Below, in pieces: positions 23,784-32,859 of a DNA stretch of 64,000 nt (its first letter is position 1; the number at the start of each line of letters is the position of its first letter). Under the pieces are notes generated by a model that saw only the letters and a program-made list of their open reading frames with translations, was not told where the DNA came from and did not search any database. The translations under genes were made by a program, and so were the position numbers. This DNA is from Streptomyces yangpuensis (GTDB lineage: Bacteria > Actinomycetota > Actinomycetes > Streptomycetales > Streptomycetaceae): the NCBI RefSeq assembly GCF_001005295.1, contig NZ_LBMK01000004.1:373419-437418 (forward strand), in the 5' to 3' direction.

Positions 23784-24664
23784 GCGCTCGCAGGAGTCCG
23801 GAAGGCCGGGTCGCCGTCGTCACCGGGGCCGCCCGCGGGGTCGGCGAGCTGCTCGCCCGCAAGCTGTCGGCCCGCGGCGCGCGGATCGCCCTCGTCGGCC
23901 TGGAGCCGGAAGCCCTCAAGGAGGTCTCCGAGCGCCTGCACACCGACAGCGAGCACTGGTACGCCGACGTCACCGACCACGAGGCGATGGCACGCGTCGC
24001 CCAGGAGGTGAAGGAGCGCTTCGGGAAGGTCGACATCGTCGTCGCCAACGCGGGGGTCGCCGCGGGCGGGCCGTTCGCCCACTCCGACCCCGACGCCTGG
24101 CGCCGGGTGATCGAGGTCAACCTGATCGGCGGGGCCGTCACCGCCCGGGCCTTCCTGCCCGTACTGACGGAGAGCCGCGGCTACTTCCTCCAGATCGCCT
24201 CGCTCGCCGCCATCACCCCGGCGCCGATGATGACCGCCTACTGCGCCTCCAAGTCCGGCGTCGAGGCCTTCGCCCACTGCCTGCGCGCCGAGGTCGCCCA
24301 CAAGGGCGTGGGCGTCGGGGTCGGCTACCTCTCGTGGACCGACACCGACATGGTGCGCGGCGCCGACCAGGACGCCGTCATGCGGGAGCTGCGACAGCGG
24401 CTGCCGTGGCCGGCGAACCGCACCTACCCGCTGGGGCCCGCCGTCGACCGGATCGTCGCGGGCATCGAGCGGCGCTCGCCGCACGTGTACGCGCAGTGGT
24501 GGCTGCGCGGGATGCAGGGGGTGCGCGGCTACCTGCCCGGGATCATCGCGACGGTCGGGCAGCGCGACGTGAAGCGCTTCGAGCCCCGGCTGGCCGGTGT
24601 CTCCCGGGGCCTGGTCGGGGCGGGCGGCGCCGCGGACGAGCAGGAACGCACCCGCAGCCACTGA
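23780..24664 (+). CDS. Short-chain dehydrogenase/reductase
   Basis: Classical SDR of 294 residues. VTGAARGVGE is the NAD(P) loop near residue 14, VANAGV near 90, the catalytic Ser is in QIASLAA near 138, and YCASKS (Tyr/Lys) near 154. An extended C-terminus after residue 235 is typical of the SadH-like group. Third gene of the GTGA-linked operon; it would supply or remove the carbonyl on which the monooxygenase acts. Confidence 0.9.
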   Translation: MSARRSPEGRVAVVTGAARGVGELLARKLSARGARIALVGLEPEALKEVSERLHTDSEHWYADVTDHEAMARVAQEVKERFGKVDIVVANAGVAAGGPFAHSDPDAWRRVIEVNLIGGAVTARAFLPVLTESRGYFLQIASLAAITPAPMMTAYCASKSGVEAFAHCLRAEVAHKGVGVGVGYLSWTDTDMVRGADQDAVMRELRQRLPWPANRTYPLGPAVDRIVAGIERRSPHVYAQWWLRGMQGVRGYLPGIIATVGQRDVKRFEPRLAGVSRGLVGAGGAADEQERTRSH

Positions 24665-24711
24665 CCGGGACAGCGGCACGGAGCGCTGGCTCCGTCCGTC
24701 ACCCATGAGGC

Positions 24712-24754
24712 CCGGCAGGGGCACGGCCGTCACCCGCGGCCGCGCCCCTGCCGG
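24712..24754. terminator. Bidirectional terminator hairpin
   Basis: CCGGCAGGGGC (24712-24722) and GCCCCTGCCGG (24744-24754) pair perfectly. They sit between the convergent dehydrogenase and tricorn genes and can serve both. Confidence 0.7.
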
Positions 24755-24761
24755 TATCCGC

Positions 24762-27700
24762 TCACTGCCTGGGCGGCAGCTTCGGACGGCGCCGGTCGGG
24801 TACGTCCGTGTAGCCGGGCGGCATCGCGGCCGGGTCCTGTTCGAGCAGCTCCAGCGCCAGGTGCACGGCGTCGTCCATCTGGGCGTGCCGGCCCTCCGCC
24901 CAGTCGAGCGGGGTGCGCAGGATCTCGAAGTCCGGTTCCACGCCGTGGTTCTCCACCGACCAGCCGTACTCCGGGAACCAGGCGGCGTTCATCGGCACCG
25001 TGATCACCGTGCCGTCGCCGAGGGTGTGCCGGCCGGTCATCCCGACCACCCCGCCCCAGGTGCGCTGGCCCACCACCGGCCCCAGTCCCAGCAGTTTGAA
25101 GGCCGCCGTGATCATGTCGCCGTCCGAGGAGGTCGCCTCGTCGGCCAGCGCCACGATCGGGCCGCGGGGCGCGTTGGAGGCGTAGCTGACGGGCTGGGCG
25201 TCGCGCGTCAGGTCCCAGCCGAGGATGGAACGGGTGAGCTTCTCCACCACCAGCTCGCTGATGTGGCCGCCCGCGTTGCCGCGCACGTCCACGATCAGCG
25301 CGGGCCGGGACATCTCCATGCGCAGGTCGCGGTTGAACTGCGCCCAGCCCGAGCCGCCCATGTCGGGGATGTGGAGGTAGCCGCACCGGCCGCCGCTGAG
25401 CTCGCGGACCACCTGGCGCCGCTTGGACACCCAGTCCTGGTAGCGCAGCGGCCGTTCGTCGATCAGCGGGACGACGGCGACCCGGCGGGAGCGGGCCGAG
25501 CCCTCCTCCGGCCGGAAGGTCAGCTCGACCGTGGTGCCGCCCGCTCCCGCCAGCAGCGGGTAGGGGCCGGCGACCGGGTCCACGGGCCGGCCGTCCACGT
25601 GGGTGAGCACCGCACCCTCCCTGATGCCGGTTCCGGCCAGCGGGGAGCGGGCCTTGGAGTCGGAGGACTCGCCGGGCAGGATCTTGGCCACCACCCATGT
25701 CCCGTCCCGGGGGACCAGGTTGGCGCCGAGCAGGCCGATGGCCCGCTGGTAGTGCGGGGGGCCCTCGTTGCGGCGGGCGGGGGAGACGTAGGCGTGCGAG
25801 GTGCCGAGCTCGCCGAGGACCTCGCGCAGCAGGTCGGCGAACTCGTCGGGGGAGGCGACCCGTTCGACCAGCGGGCGGTACTGGCGCAGTACGCCGTCCC
25901 AGTCGATGCCGCACATGTTCGGCTCCCAGAAATACGCGCGGATGATCCGCCCGGCCTCCTCGAAGGCCTGGCGCCACTCGGCTGCCGGGTCCACCTCGTG
26001 CAGGATGCGTCGCAGGTCCAGGTAGACCGTCGAGTCGCCGTCGCCCGACTCGGTGGCGGGGACCGCGCGCAGGTCCCCGTCGTCGTTGACGACGAGGCGG
26101 GTGCCGTCGCCGCTGACCGCGAACCAGTCCAGCCCCGAGGCCAGTTCGCTCTTGCGGGCCTTGGTCAGGTCGAAGTACTCCAGCGTGGGCTTGCCGCTGA
26201 TGTCGTTGGGGTTGGCGAAGGTCTCGCCGAGCGCGCCCGAGATCGGCCAGCGCAGCCAGACCAGCCCGCCGCCGTGCACCGGGTACAGGGCCGAGTACTT
26301 GGAGGCGCTCACCGGGAACGGGGTGACGCGGCTCTCCAGCCCCTCCACCTCCACGGTCACGGCGCCGCCCTCGCCCGAGTTCTCCGATTCGCCCTCGCCC
26401 GGGTCCAGTCCGCCCGCCGCGGGCCTGCCCTCGGCCGACAGCGCGAAGGGGGAGGGGGTCGCGGAGGACAGCGGCACCAGGTACGGGCGGCAGCCGAGCG
26501 GGAAGGACAGGTCGCCGGTGTGCACGTCGTAGACCGGGTCGAAACCGCGCCAGGACAGGAAGGCCAGGTAGCGCCCGTCCCGGGTGAAGACCGGATTCTC
26601 GTCGGCGAAGCGGCCGTTGGTGACGTCGACGACGGTGCGCGCGCCGGGGCCGGAGATGCGGGCCATCTTGATCTGCCGCAGCGAGCGCCCGATGCCCGGA
26701 TGCGACCAGGTCAGCCAGTCCCCGTCGGGGGAGAAGGCCAGGTCGGTGACGGGGCCGTTGATGGACCGGATCAGCTCGGTGACCTCGCCGTCGGACTCCT
26801 CCGCCGCGTCGACGAGCAGCAGCCGGCCGTCGTTCGAGGCGACGGCGAGGCGCTCCCCGTCGGGGTCGGCGAGCAGTTCGGTCACGCGTCCCAGTGCGCC
26901 CGAGGCCAGCCGGCGCGGCTCCCGGTCCCCCGAGGCCCGGGGCAGGTAGGCGATCTCGATCGCGTCCTCGCCCTCGGCGTCGGTGACGTAGGCGACCTGT
27001 CCGCCGCTGCCGAGCATCTCCGGCAGCCGTACCCGTACGCCCGGGGTGTCGGCGATGGTCCGGGCCGGTCCGTCGCGGTGGGTCAGCCAGTACAGGCTGC
27101 CGCGGACCACGACCGCGCTGGCCCGCCCGGTGGCGTCCACCGAGAGGGAGTCGACGTGGCTGGCGGCCGGTACCTGGTAGGTGCGCCGGCCCGCGCGCGG
27201 GCCGCCGAGGCGGACCTGGAGCTTGCGCGGGGAGGCGTCGGGGGCCAGGGAGTCGACGAGCCAGAGGTCCCCGGCGCACTGGTAGACGACCCGGGAGCCG
27301 TCGCTGGAGGCGTGCCGGGCGTAGAACTCGTCGTGGTCGGTGTGGCGGCGCAGGCCGGTGCCGTCGGGCAGGCAGGAGTAGAGGTTGCCGATGCCCTCGT
27401 GGTCGGACAGGAAGGCGATCCGGCCGCCCACGAACATCGCCGCGTCCAGGTGCCCTTCGAGGCCTTCCAGGAGCTGGCGCCCGTGCAGCCAGAGCCGGCC
27501 CATGGCGCCGCCCCGGTAGCGCTTCCAGGCGGCGGGCTCGTGCGGCGGTTTGCCGGTGAGGAGCAGGCTGCGGTGTTCGCCGTCGATGTCGGCGACCTGG
27601 ATGTCGGACACGGGGCCCCAGGGCAGGCGCCCGCCGGGGCTGCCGTCGGTGGGCAGTTTGTAGGCCCAGGAGAAGTAGGAGAACGGCTGTTCGTGTGAGG

Positions 27701-28031
27701 AGACGGCGAGGACGTTGCCGTCGGGGTCCCAGCCGCAGACGCGGGTGTCGGTGGCACCCCAGTGCGTCAGCTGCCGGGCGGGCCCGCCGTCGACGGGCGC
27801 CAGGTGGATCTCGGGGTCGAGGCTGCGCCAGGTGGTGAAGGCGATGTGCCGGCCGTCGGGGGAGAAACGGGGGTGGCCGACCCGGGTCCGGTCGACGGTG
27901 ACCCGCCAGGCGCGTCCGGGGGTGTGGCCGTCGGGGACCAGCGGGGCGACCCAGAGGTCGTCCTCGGTGGCGAAGCACAGGAGGTCGTCGTGCAGGTGCG
28001 GGAACCGGAGGTACGCGACGTCGTGACTCAC
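24762..28031 (-). CDS. tri: Tricorn protease
   Basis: A 1089-residue self-compartmentalising peptidase that trims peptides released by the proteasome. Two N-terminal beta-propellers (about 10-650, with repeated SPDG motifs) are followed by C1, a PDZ domain (about 770-850) and C2. The active site is complete: Ser745-His746 (GTSHAYV), nucleophile Ser969 in TSSDGDM, and Glu1027 in VENHGVEPD. These match Thermoplasma Ser745/His746/Ser965/Glu1023 with a four-residue shift in C2. A Glu/Gly-rich insertion near residue 545 is variable. The GTG at 28031 was chosen over upstream in-frame starts because the first propeller strand (DVAYLRFPHLHDD) begins there. Divergent from the TetR gene. Confidence 0.93.
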   Translation of the reverse strand: MSHDVAYLRFPHLHDDLLCFATEDDLWVAPLVPDGHTPGRAWRVTVDRTRVGHPRFSPDGRHIAFTTWRSLDPEIHLAPVDGGPARQLTHWGATDTRVCGWDPDGNVLAVSSHEQPFSYFSWAYKLPTDGSPGGRLPWGPVSDIQVADIDGEHRSLLLTGKPPHEPAAWKRYRGGAMGRLWLHGRQLLEGLEGHLDAAMFVGGRIAFLSDHEGIGNLYSCLPDGTGLRRHTDHDEFYARHASSDGSRVVYQCAGDLWLVDSLAPDASPRKLQVRLGGPRAGRRTYQVPAASHVDSLSVDATGRASAVVVRGSLYWLTHRDGPARTIADTPGVRVRLPEMLGSGGQVAYVTDAEGEDAIEIAYLPRASGDREPRRLASGALGRVTELLADPDGERLAVASNDGRLLLVDAAEESDGEVTELIRSINGPVTDLAFSPDGDWLTWSHPGIGRSLRQIKMARISGPGARTVVDVTNGRFADENPVFTRDGRYLAFLSWRGFDPVYDVHTGDLSFPLGCRPYLVPLSSATPSPFALSAEGRPAAGGLDPGEGESENSGEGGAVTVEVEGLESRVTPFPVSASKYSALYPVHGGGLVWLRWPISGALGETFANPNDISGKPTLEYFDLTKARKSELASGLDWFAVSGDGTRLVVNDDGDLRAVPATESGDGDSTVYLDLRRILHEVDPAAEWRQAFEEAGRIIRAYFWEPNMCGIDWDGVLRQYRPLVERVASPDEFADLLREVLGELGTSHAYVSPARRNEGPPHYQRAIGLLGANLVPRDGTWVVAKILPGESSDSKARSPLAGTGIREGAVLTHVDGRPVDPVAGPYPLLAGAGGTTVELTFRPEEGSARSRRVAVVPLIDERPLRYQDWVSKRRQVVRELSGGRCGYLHIPDMGGSGWAQFNRDLRMEMSRPALIVDVRGNAGGHISELVVEKLTRSILGWDLTRDAQPVSYASNAPRGPIVALADEATSSDGDMITAAFKLLGLGPVVGQRTWGGVVGMTGRHTLGDGTVITVPMNAAWFPEYGWSVENHGVEPDFEILRTPLDWAEGRHAQMDDAVHLALELLEQDPAAMPPGYTDVPDRRRPKLPPRQ

Positions 28032-28096
28032 CCCCCAATGCTTTCCGCGCGGAGGGGGTGCGGCAACTCGTACTGGTGATCCACGCCACCCCATCG

Positions 28097-28118
28097 AACG
28101 AAACGGAACGGTTTCGTT
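28097..28118. promoter_or_regulatory. Inverted-repeat operator candidate of the TetR regulator
   Basis: AACGAAAC (28097-28104) and GTTTCGTT (28111-28118) form a perfect 8-bp dyad with a 6-bp spacer. It lies 65 bp before the TetR start and 66 bp before the divergent tricorn start. Size, symmetry and place fit TetR autoregulation; the MMPL gene downstream would be controlled with it. Confidence 0.6.
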
Positions 28119-28182
28119 TCGCTCGGGGGAGGGGTATCGTCTTGAGCGTACGGAGCAGTTCCGTTCGGATGGAGGCACGGAG

Positions 28183-28773
28183 ATGACCGAGGCGATGGCG
28201 GCCCGGCGCAGCCGGATCACCCCCGAACGGCAGGCCGAACTGCACGAGGCGGTCCTCGACCTCCTGCGTGACGTCGGCTACGAGGCGCTGACCATGGACG
28301 CGGTCGCCGCCCGTACGAAGTCCAGCAAGGCCACCCTCTACCGCCAGTGGGGGAGCAAGCCGGAGCTGGTCGCCAAGGCCCTGCGGTGCACGCAGCCCGT
28401 CTCGCTGCGCGAGATCGACACGGGCAGCCTGCGCGGGGACTTCGCGCTCATGGTGGAGCACTCGGACGACGCGCAGATGGCCAAGGACACCGCGCTGATG
28501 CGGGGTCTGGCCCATGCCGTCCACGAGAGCCCGGAGCTCCACAAGGCGCTGCGGGACCTGTTGGTCGACCCGGAGATCACCGGGCTGCAGGTGATGCTGC
28601 AGCGCGCGGTGGACCGGGGCGAGATCGCCCCGGGGTGCCCGGCCCTGGGCTTCGTACCGCACATGCTCATCGGGGCGTTCATCGCGCTCCCGCTGATCGA
28701 GGACCGGCCGGTGGACCGGGCGTTCCTCGGTGACTTCATCGACGCCGTGGTCTTCCCCGCCCTCGGCGTCTGA
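28183..28773 (+). CDS. TetR family repressor
   Basis: A 196-residue regulator. The HTH occupies residues about 12-58 (AVLDLLRDVGYEALTMDAVA, then SSKATLYRQWGSKPELV). The C-terminal ligand domain holds a hydrophobic pocket and LLVDPEITGL, as in many Streptomyces TetR proteins beside exporters. ATG 28183 has GGAGG upstream. It precedes an MMPL exporter on the same strand (127 bp) and is divergent from tricorn, with a good dyad between. Confidence 0.92.
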   Translation: MTEAMAARRSRITPERQAELHEAVLDLLRDVGYEALTMDAVAARTKSSKATLYRQWGSKPELVAKALRCTQPVSLREIDTGSLRGDFALMVEHSDDAQMAKDTALMRGLAHAVHESPELHKALRDLLVDPEITGLQVMLQRAVDRGEIAPGCPALGFVPHMLIGAFIALPLIEDRPVDRAFLGDFIDAVVFPALGV

Positions 28774-28900
28774 ACCTCCCCGTCCCCGGCACCCTGTGCC
28801 GCCCTGCTGCTCCTGACACGCCGCTCTCGTCGTCGGGCCGGCTCCCCACGCCCTGATCCCTGCGGATCCATCCCACGACCTGAACGGGAGAACCACCGAC

Positions 28901-31102
28901 GTGGCCACCTTCCTCTACCGACTCGGCCGGGGCGCCTTCAGGCGCCGCGGGCTCGTCACCCTCCTCTGGGTGGCGCTGCTGTTCGCCGCCGGTTTCGGCG
29001 CCGCCTCCGCGGCCGCCCCGACCTCCGGATCGTTCTCGATACCCGGTACGGAGGCCCAGCGGGCCTTCGACCTGCTGGACAAGAAGTTCCCGGGCATGGC
29101 CGCCGACGGCGCCACCGCGCGCATCGTCGTCAAGGCCCCCGAGGGTGCGAAGGTCACCGACCCCGGCCCCAAGGCCGAGGTCGAGAAGATCGTGAACGGC
29201 CTGAAGACCGGTCCGGGCGCGGAGCAGATCGCCTCCGTGGTCAACCCGTACGAGGTGCAGGCGGTCAGCCAGGACGGCTCCACCACCTACATCAGCGCCA
29301 AGTACACCGTCAGCGGCATGGAGCTGAAGGACGCCACCCGTGACGCGCTGAAGGAGTCCGGCGACGGCGCCAAGGCGGCGGGCCTGAACGTCCAGATCGG
29401 CGGTGACGCGCTGATGGTGGCCCCCGAGACCGGCTCCGGCGAGATCATCGGCATCCTCGTCGCCGCGATCGTCCTCGTGATCACCTTCGGCTCGCTGATC
29501 GCGGCCGGTCTGCCGCTGCTGACGGCGCTCATCGGCGTCGGCATCGGCGTCTCCTCCATCACCGCGCTCGCCAACGTGCTGGACCTCGGCAACACCACCG
29601 CCACCCTCGCCACGATGATCGGCCTCGCGGTCGGCATCGACTACGCCCTCTTCATCGTCTCCCGCTACCGCGCGGAGCTCGCCGAGGGCCGCGACCGCGA
29701 CGAGGCCGCCGGCCGGGCCACCGGAACCGCCGGCTCCGCCGTCGTCTTCGCCGGTCTGACCGTCGTCATCGCCCTCGTGGGCCTGGCCGTCGTCAACATC
29801 CCGATGCTGACCAAGATGGGCGTCGCGGCCGCGGGCACCGTGGTCATCGCCGTGCTCGTCGCACTGACCCTGGTCCCGGCCATCCTCGGCTTCGCGGGCA
29901 AGAAGGTCCTGCCCGCGGGCGAGAAGAGCAGGCTGTTCGGCAAGGGCAGGCCGGCCGGCGCCGAGAAGAAGGTCAACGGCGGCACCCGCTGGGCCCGCTT
30001 CGTCCTGCGCCGCCCCGTCATGGTGCTGCTGGCCGGTGTGATCGGCCTCGGCGTCATCGCCGTCCCGGCGAGCAAGCTGGAGATGGGCCTGCCGGACGAC
30101 GGCGCCCAGCCGGTCTCCACCACCCAGCGCCAGGCGTACGACCTGCTGTCCGAGGGCTTCGGCCCGGGCTTCAACGGCCCGCTGATGGTGGTCGTCGACG
30201 GGGACAAGGCCCTCGCGGACTCCACCGTCGACCGGATCAAGGGCCTGGAGGGCGTGGCCGCGGTCATGCCGCCGTCCCCCAACGAGGCGGGCGACGCCTC
30301 GGTGATCACCGTCATCCCGAAGGACCGTCCGTCCTCCACGCACACCGAGGAACTGGTCCACGAGATCCGCGACGGCAGCGGCGACGACGTCCTCGTCACC
30401 GGCGCCACCGCGATGAACATCGACTTCTCGCAGAAGATGAACGACGCGCTGCTGCCCTACCTGGCCCTCGTCGTCGGCCTCGCCTTCCTGCTGCTGATGC
30501 TGGTCTTCCGCTCGATCCTGGTCCCGCTCAAGGCGGCCCTCGGCTTCCTGCTCTCGGTCGTCGCGGCTCTCGGCGCGGTCGTCGCGGTCTTCCAGTGGGG
30601 CTGGCTCGGCTCGGTCTTCGGAGTGGAGCAGACCGGTCCGATCATGTCGATGATGCCGATCTTCATGGTCGGTGTGGTCTTCGGCCTGGCCATGGACTAC
30701 GAGGTCTTCCTCGTCACCCGCATGCGGGAGGCGTACGTCCACGGCGAGCGCCCGGGCCAGGCGGTCGTGACCGGCTTCCAGTACAGCGCCCGGGTCGTCG
30801 TGGCCGCCGCCGTCATCATGATCGCCGTCTTCGCCGGCTTCCTGGGAGCCAGTGACCAGATGGTCAAGATGATCGGCTTCGGTCTGGCCGTCGCGGTCTT
30901 CTTCGACGCCTTCGTGGTCCGCATGGCCATCGTCCCGGCGGTGCTCGCCCTGCTCGGCCACAAGGCCTGGTGGCTGCCCGAGTGGCTGGACCGGATGCTG
31001 CCGAACGTGGACGTGGAGGGCGAGAGCCTGCGCAAGCACCTCGCCACCGAGTCCGCGGAGGGCGAGGGTCCGGACAAGGACCGCGAGCTGGTCAACGCCT
31101 GA
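28901..31102 (+). CDS. MMPL/RND family exporter
   Basis: A 733-residue inner-membrane transporter of two homologous halves, each a membrane helix, a periplasmic domain and five further helices. The proton-relay motifs are GIDYALFIVSRYR (about residue 246) and the second-half AMDYEVFLVTRMR (about residue 600), both with the conserved Asp-Tyr pair. Family members export lipids, pigments or drugs using proton motive force. Start is GTG 28901. It lies downstream of a TetR gene that is likely its repressor; a strong hairpin follows. Confidence 0.93.
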   Translation: MATFLYRLGRGAFRRRGLVTLLWVALLFAAGFGAASAAAPTSGSFSIPGTEAQRAFDLLDKKFPGMAADGATARIVVKAPEGAKVTDPGPKAEVEKIVNGLKTGPGAEQIASVVNPYEVQAVSQDGSTTYISAKYTVSGMELKDATRDALKESGDGAKAAGLNVQIGGDALMVAPETGSGEIIGILVAAIVLVITFGSLIAAGLPLLTALIGVGIGVSSITALANVLDLGNTTATLATMIGLAVGIDYALFIVSRYRAELAEGRDRDEAAGRATGTAGSAVVFAGLTVVIALVGLAVVNIPMLTKMGVAAAGTVVIAVLVALTLVPAILGFAGKKVLPAGEKSRLFGKGRPAGAEKKVNGGTRWARFVLRRPVMVLLAGVIGLGVIAVPASKLEMGLPDDGAQPVSTTQRQAYDLLSEGFGPGFNGPLMVVVDGDKALADSTVDRIKGLEGVAAVMPPSPNEAGDASVITVIPKDRPSSTHTEELVHEIRDGSGDDVLVTGATAMNIDFSQKMNDALLPYLALVVGLAFLLLMLVFRSILVPLKAALGFLLSVVAALGAVVAVFQWGWLGSVFGVEQTGPIMSMMPIFMVGVVFGLAMDYEVFLVTRMREAYVHGERPGQAVVTGFQYSARVVVAAAVIMIAVFAGFLGASDQMVKMIGFGLAVAVFFDAFVVRMAIVPAVLALLGHKAWWLPEWLDRMLPNVDVEGESLRKHLATESAEGEGPDKDRELVNA

Positions 31103-31120
31103 CCGGCACGTACTGCACAC

Positions 31121-31166
31121 GGCCCGGCCCCGTACCCCCCGTCACCCGGGGGTACGGGGCCGGGCC
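31121..31166. terminator. Strong bidirectional terminator
   Basis: Perfect 19-bp arms at 31121-31139 and 31148-31166 with an 8-base loop, between the convergent MMPL and ssgE genes. Confidence 0.85.
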
Positions 31167-31229
31167 CGTTGTGTCCGGCCTTCTGCGCCGAACGGGTGGC
31201 GCCTGTCGGGGGCGCCTGTCGCGTGGCGC

Positions 31230-31625
31230 CTATCGGGCGGGGGCGGAGGCGGCGTAGGTGCGCCGGAGGAAACGGCGCAGCGCGGCGATGTCGAACTGGA
31301 CCACCGCGACGCCCTCGGGGGAGTGGAACTCGACGACCGCCTGGACGCGGCCACAGGGCCAGACGCGTACGTCCCCGGTCCCCGTCGGCGCCTGGAGGCC
31401 GGCCTCCAGCAGCGCCCGGGGGAAGACCCACTCGTTGTCGGTGCCCTCGGGGGACAGGTCGGCGGGGAAGACGATCCGCACGGCCAGCGGCTCGGCCGGG
31501 GTGAAGCGCAAGGCAACGGGGATCGCCCGGTAGAGGGGGTCGTCCGTGATCACACGGGCGCGGACCCGCTCTTCGACGGGGGCCGCGGTCGCGGTCGCTG
31601 GGAGATTCTCGGCGGTGGCTGACAT
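31230..31625 (-). CDS. ssgE: SsgA-like sporulation protein
   Basis: SsgA-like proteins (SALPs) are small bacterial Whirly-fold proteins found in sporulating actinomycetes that direct septum placement and spore-wall remodelling. The 131-residue protein has the family core PLAVRIVFPADLSP, EWVFPRALLEAGL, GDVRVWPC and VVQFDIAALRRFLRRT. Position beside cbiMQO and a PBP matches S. coelicolor ssgE (SCO3158, from memory), whose product is tied to spore maturation and autolysis. ATG 31625 has GAGGAG eight bases upstream. It is divergent from cbiM over 168 bp. Confidence 0.85.
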   Translation of the reverse strand: MSATAENLPATATAAPVEERVRARVITDDPLYRAIPVALRFTPAEPLAVRIVFPADLSPEGTDNEWVFPRALLEAGLQAPTGTGDVRVWPCGRVQAVVEFHSPEGVAVVQFDIAALRRFLRRTYAASAPAR

Positions 31626-31723
31626 CGACCAGACTCCTCGAATCGGAACATATCCGTCCGTTTGTCCTCCAGCCTCGCACATTCCGACGAAAGTGCGCGC
31701 GGCTTTTTGTGACGTGCTCGCTC

Positions 31724-31740
31724 TTGCCAACGGTTTGCAA
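31724..31740. promoter_or_regulatory. Nur box (nickel-responsive Fur-family site)
   Basis: TTGCCA-ACGGT-TTGCAA matches the Streptomyces Nur consensus tTGCaa-N5-ttGCAA at 11 of 12 defined bases, with exact 5-bp spacing. It lies 54 bp before the cbiM ATG, overlapping a likely -35 region. It predicts Ni-dependent repression of cbiMQO, and possibly of divergent ssgE. Confidence 0.75.
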
Positions 31741-31793
31741 CTGGGCACTATTCTTGAACGGTTAAAGACCGTATAAGAAGCGGAGCCCACTCC

Positions 31794-32858
31794 ATGCATG
31801 TGCCCGACGGATTCATCAACGCACCCGTCTCGGTGGCCGCCGGAGTGGCGGCTGCCGCGGCGGTGGCCGTCAGCCTCCGCGGCGCCCGCCGCGAGCTCGA
31901 CGAGCGGACCGCGCCGCTCGCCGGACTCGTCGCCGCCTTCATCTTCGCCGTCCAGATGCTGAACTTCCCCGTGGCCGCCGGCACCAGCGGCCACCTCATG
32001 GGCGGCGCGCTCGCCGCGATACTCGTCGGCCCCTACACCGGCGTGCTCTGCGTGTCCGTCGTCCTGCTCATGCAGGGCATCCTCTTCGCCGACGGCGGCC
32101 TCACCGCCCTCGGCGTGAACATCACCGTCATGGGCGTCGTCACCGTCGTCACCGCACACCTGCTCTTCCGCGGGCTCCTCCGCATCCTGCCGTCCACCCG
32201 CCGCTCCGTGACCGTGGCCGGCTTCGTGGCCGCCCTGGTCTCGGTGCCCGCCGCGGCCGCCGCCTTCACCGCCGTCTACGCCGTCGGCGGCACCACCGAC
32301 GTGCCCCTCGGCAAGGTCCTGACCGCCATGGTCGGCGTACACGTCCTCATCGGCATCGGCGAGGCCCTCATCACCACCGCGACCGTGGGGGCCGTGATCG
32401 CCGTACGGCCCGACCTGGTGCACGGGGCCCGCGCACTGGCCACCCCGCTGAAGCTGCGCGTCGACGGTGCGCTCGTCGACGCGCCCGCCGCGGCCCCGGC
32501 CCAGGCGCCCGCCGCCGGCCGCTCCACGAAGAAGGTGTGGGCGACCGGCCTGGTCACCGCGCTCGTCCTGGCCGGGTTCGTCTCCTTCTACGCCTCTGCC
32601 AACCCCGACGGCCTGGAGAAGGTCGCCGCCGACAAGGGCATCGACCAGAACGTCGAGGAGCACGCCGCCGCCGGCTCGCCGCTCGCCGACTACGGCGTCA
32701 AGGACGTCGAGGACGCCCGCCTCTCCGGCGGTCTCGCCGGGATCATCGGCGTCGGTGTCACCGTCGTCGCCGGCACCGGGATCTTCTGGGCCGTGCGCCG
32801 CCGCACGTCCGACGAGCCGACCGCCACCGTCACCTCCACCGCCACCCCGGTCGCCTGA
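31794..32858 (+). CDS. cbiM: Ni/Co ECF transporter S-component, CbiM-CbiN fusion
   Basis: The metal-binding component of a group I ECF transporter. The mature N-terminus MHVPDGFIN carries the invariant His2 that coordinates Ni2+ or Co2+. Seven hydrophobic segments run to about residue 225, then an Ala/Pro linker, then a fused N domain (two helices around VTALVLAGFVSFYASANPDGLE and IIGVGVTVVAGTGIFWAV), so no separate cbiN is needed. A Nur-type site upstream suggests nickel rather than cobalt is the physiological cue. First of three tightly packed genes. 354 aa. Confidence 0.93.
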   Translation: MHVPDGFINAPVSVAAGVAAAAAVAVSLRGARRELDERTAPLAGLVAAFIFAVQMLNFPVAAGTSGHLMGGALAAILVGPYTGVLCVSVVLLMQGILFADGGLTALGVNITVMGVVTVVTAHLLFRGLLRILPSTRRSVTVAGFVAALVSVPAAAAAFTAVYAVGGTTDVPLGKVLTAMVGVHVLIGIGEALITTATVGAVIAVRPDLVHGARALATPLKLRVDGALVDAPAAAPAQAPAAGRSTKKVWATGLVTALVLAGFVSFYASANPDGLEKVAADKGIDQNVEEHAAAGSPLADYGVKDVEDARLSGGLAGIIGVGVTVVAGTGIFWAVRRRTSDEPTATVTSTATPVA

Positions 32859-32859
32859 C

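Noticed and set aside
24730..28908. 1392-codon frame overlapping the tricorn and TetR genes on the minus strand
   Set aside because: Out-of-frame shadow of tricorn, made of Arg/Pro/Gly-rich sequence.
31626..31793. Cobalamin or NiCo riboswitch before cbiM
   Set aside because: The transcript leader after the Nur box is too short for either; a DNA-binding site explains the region better.
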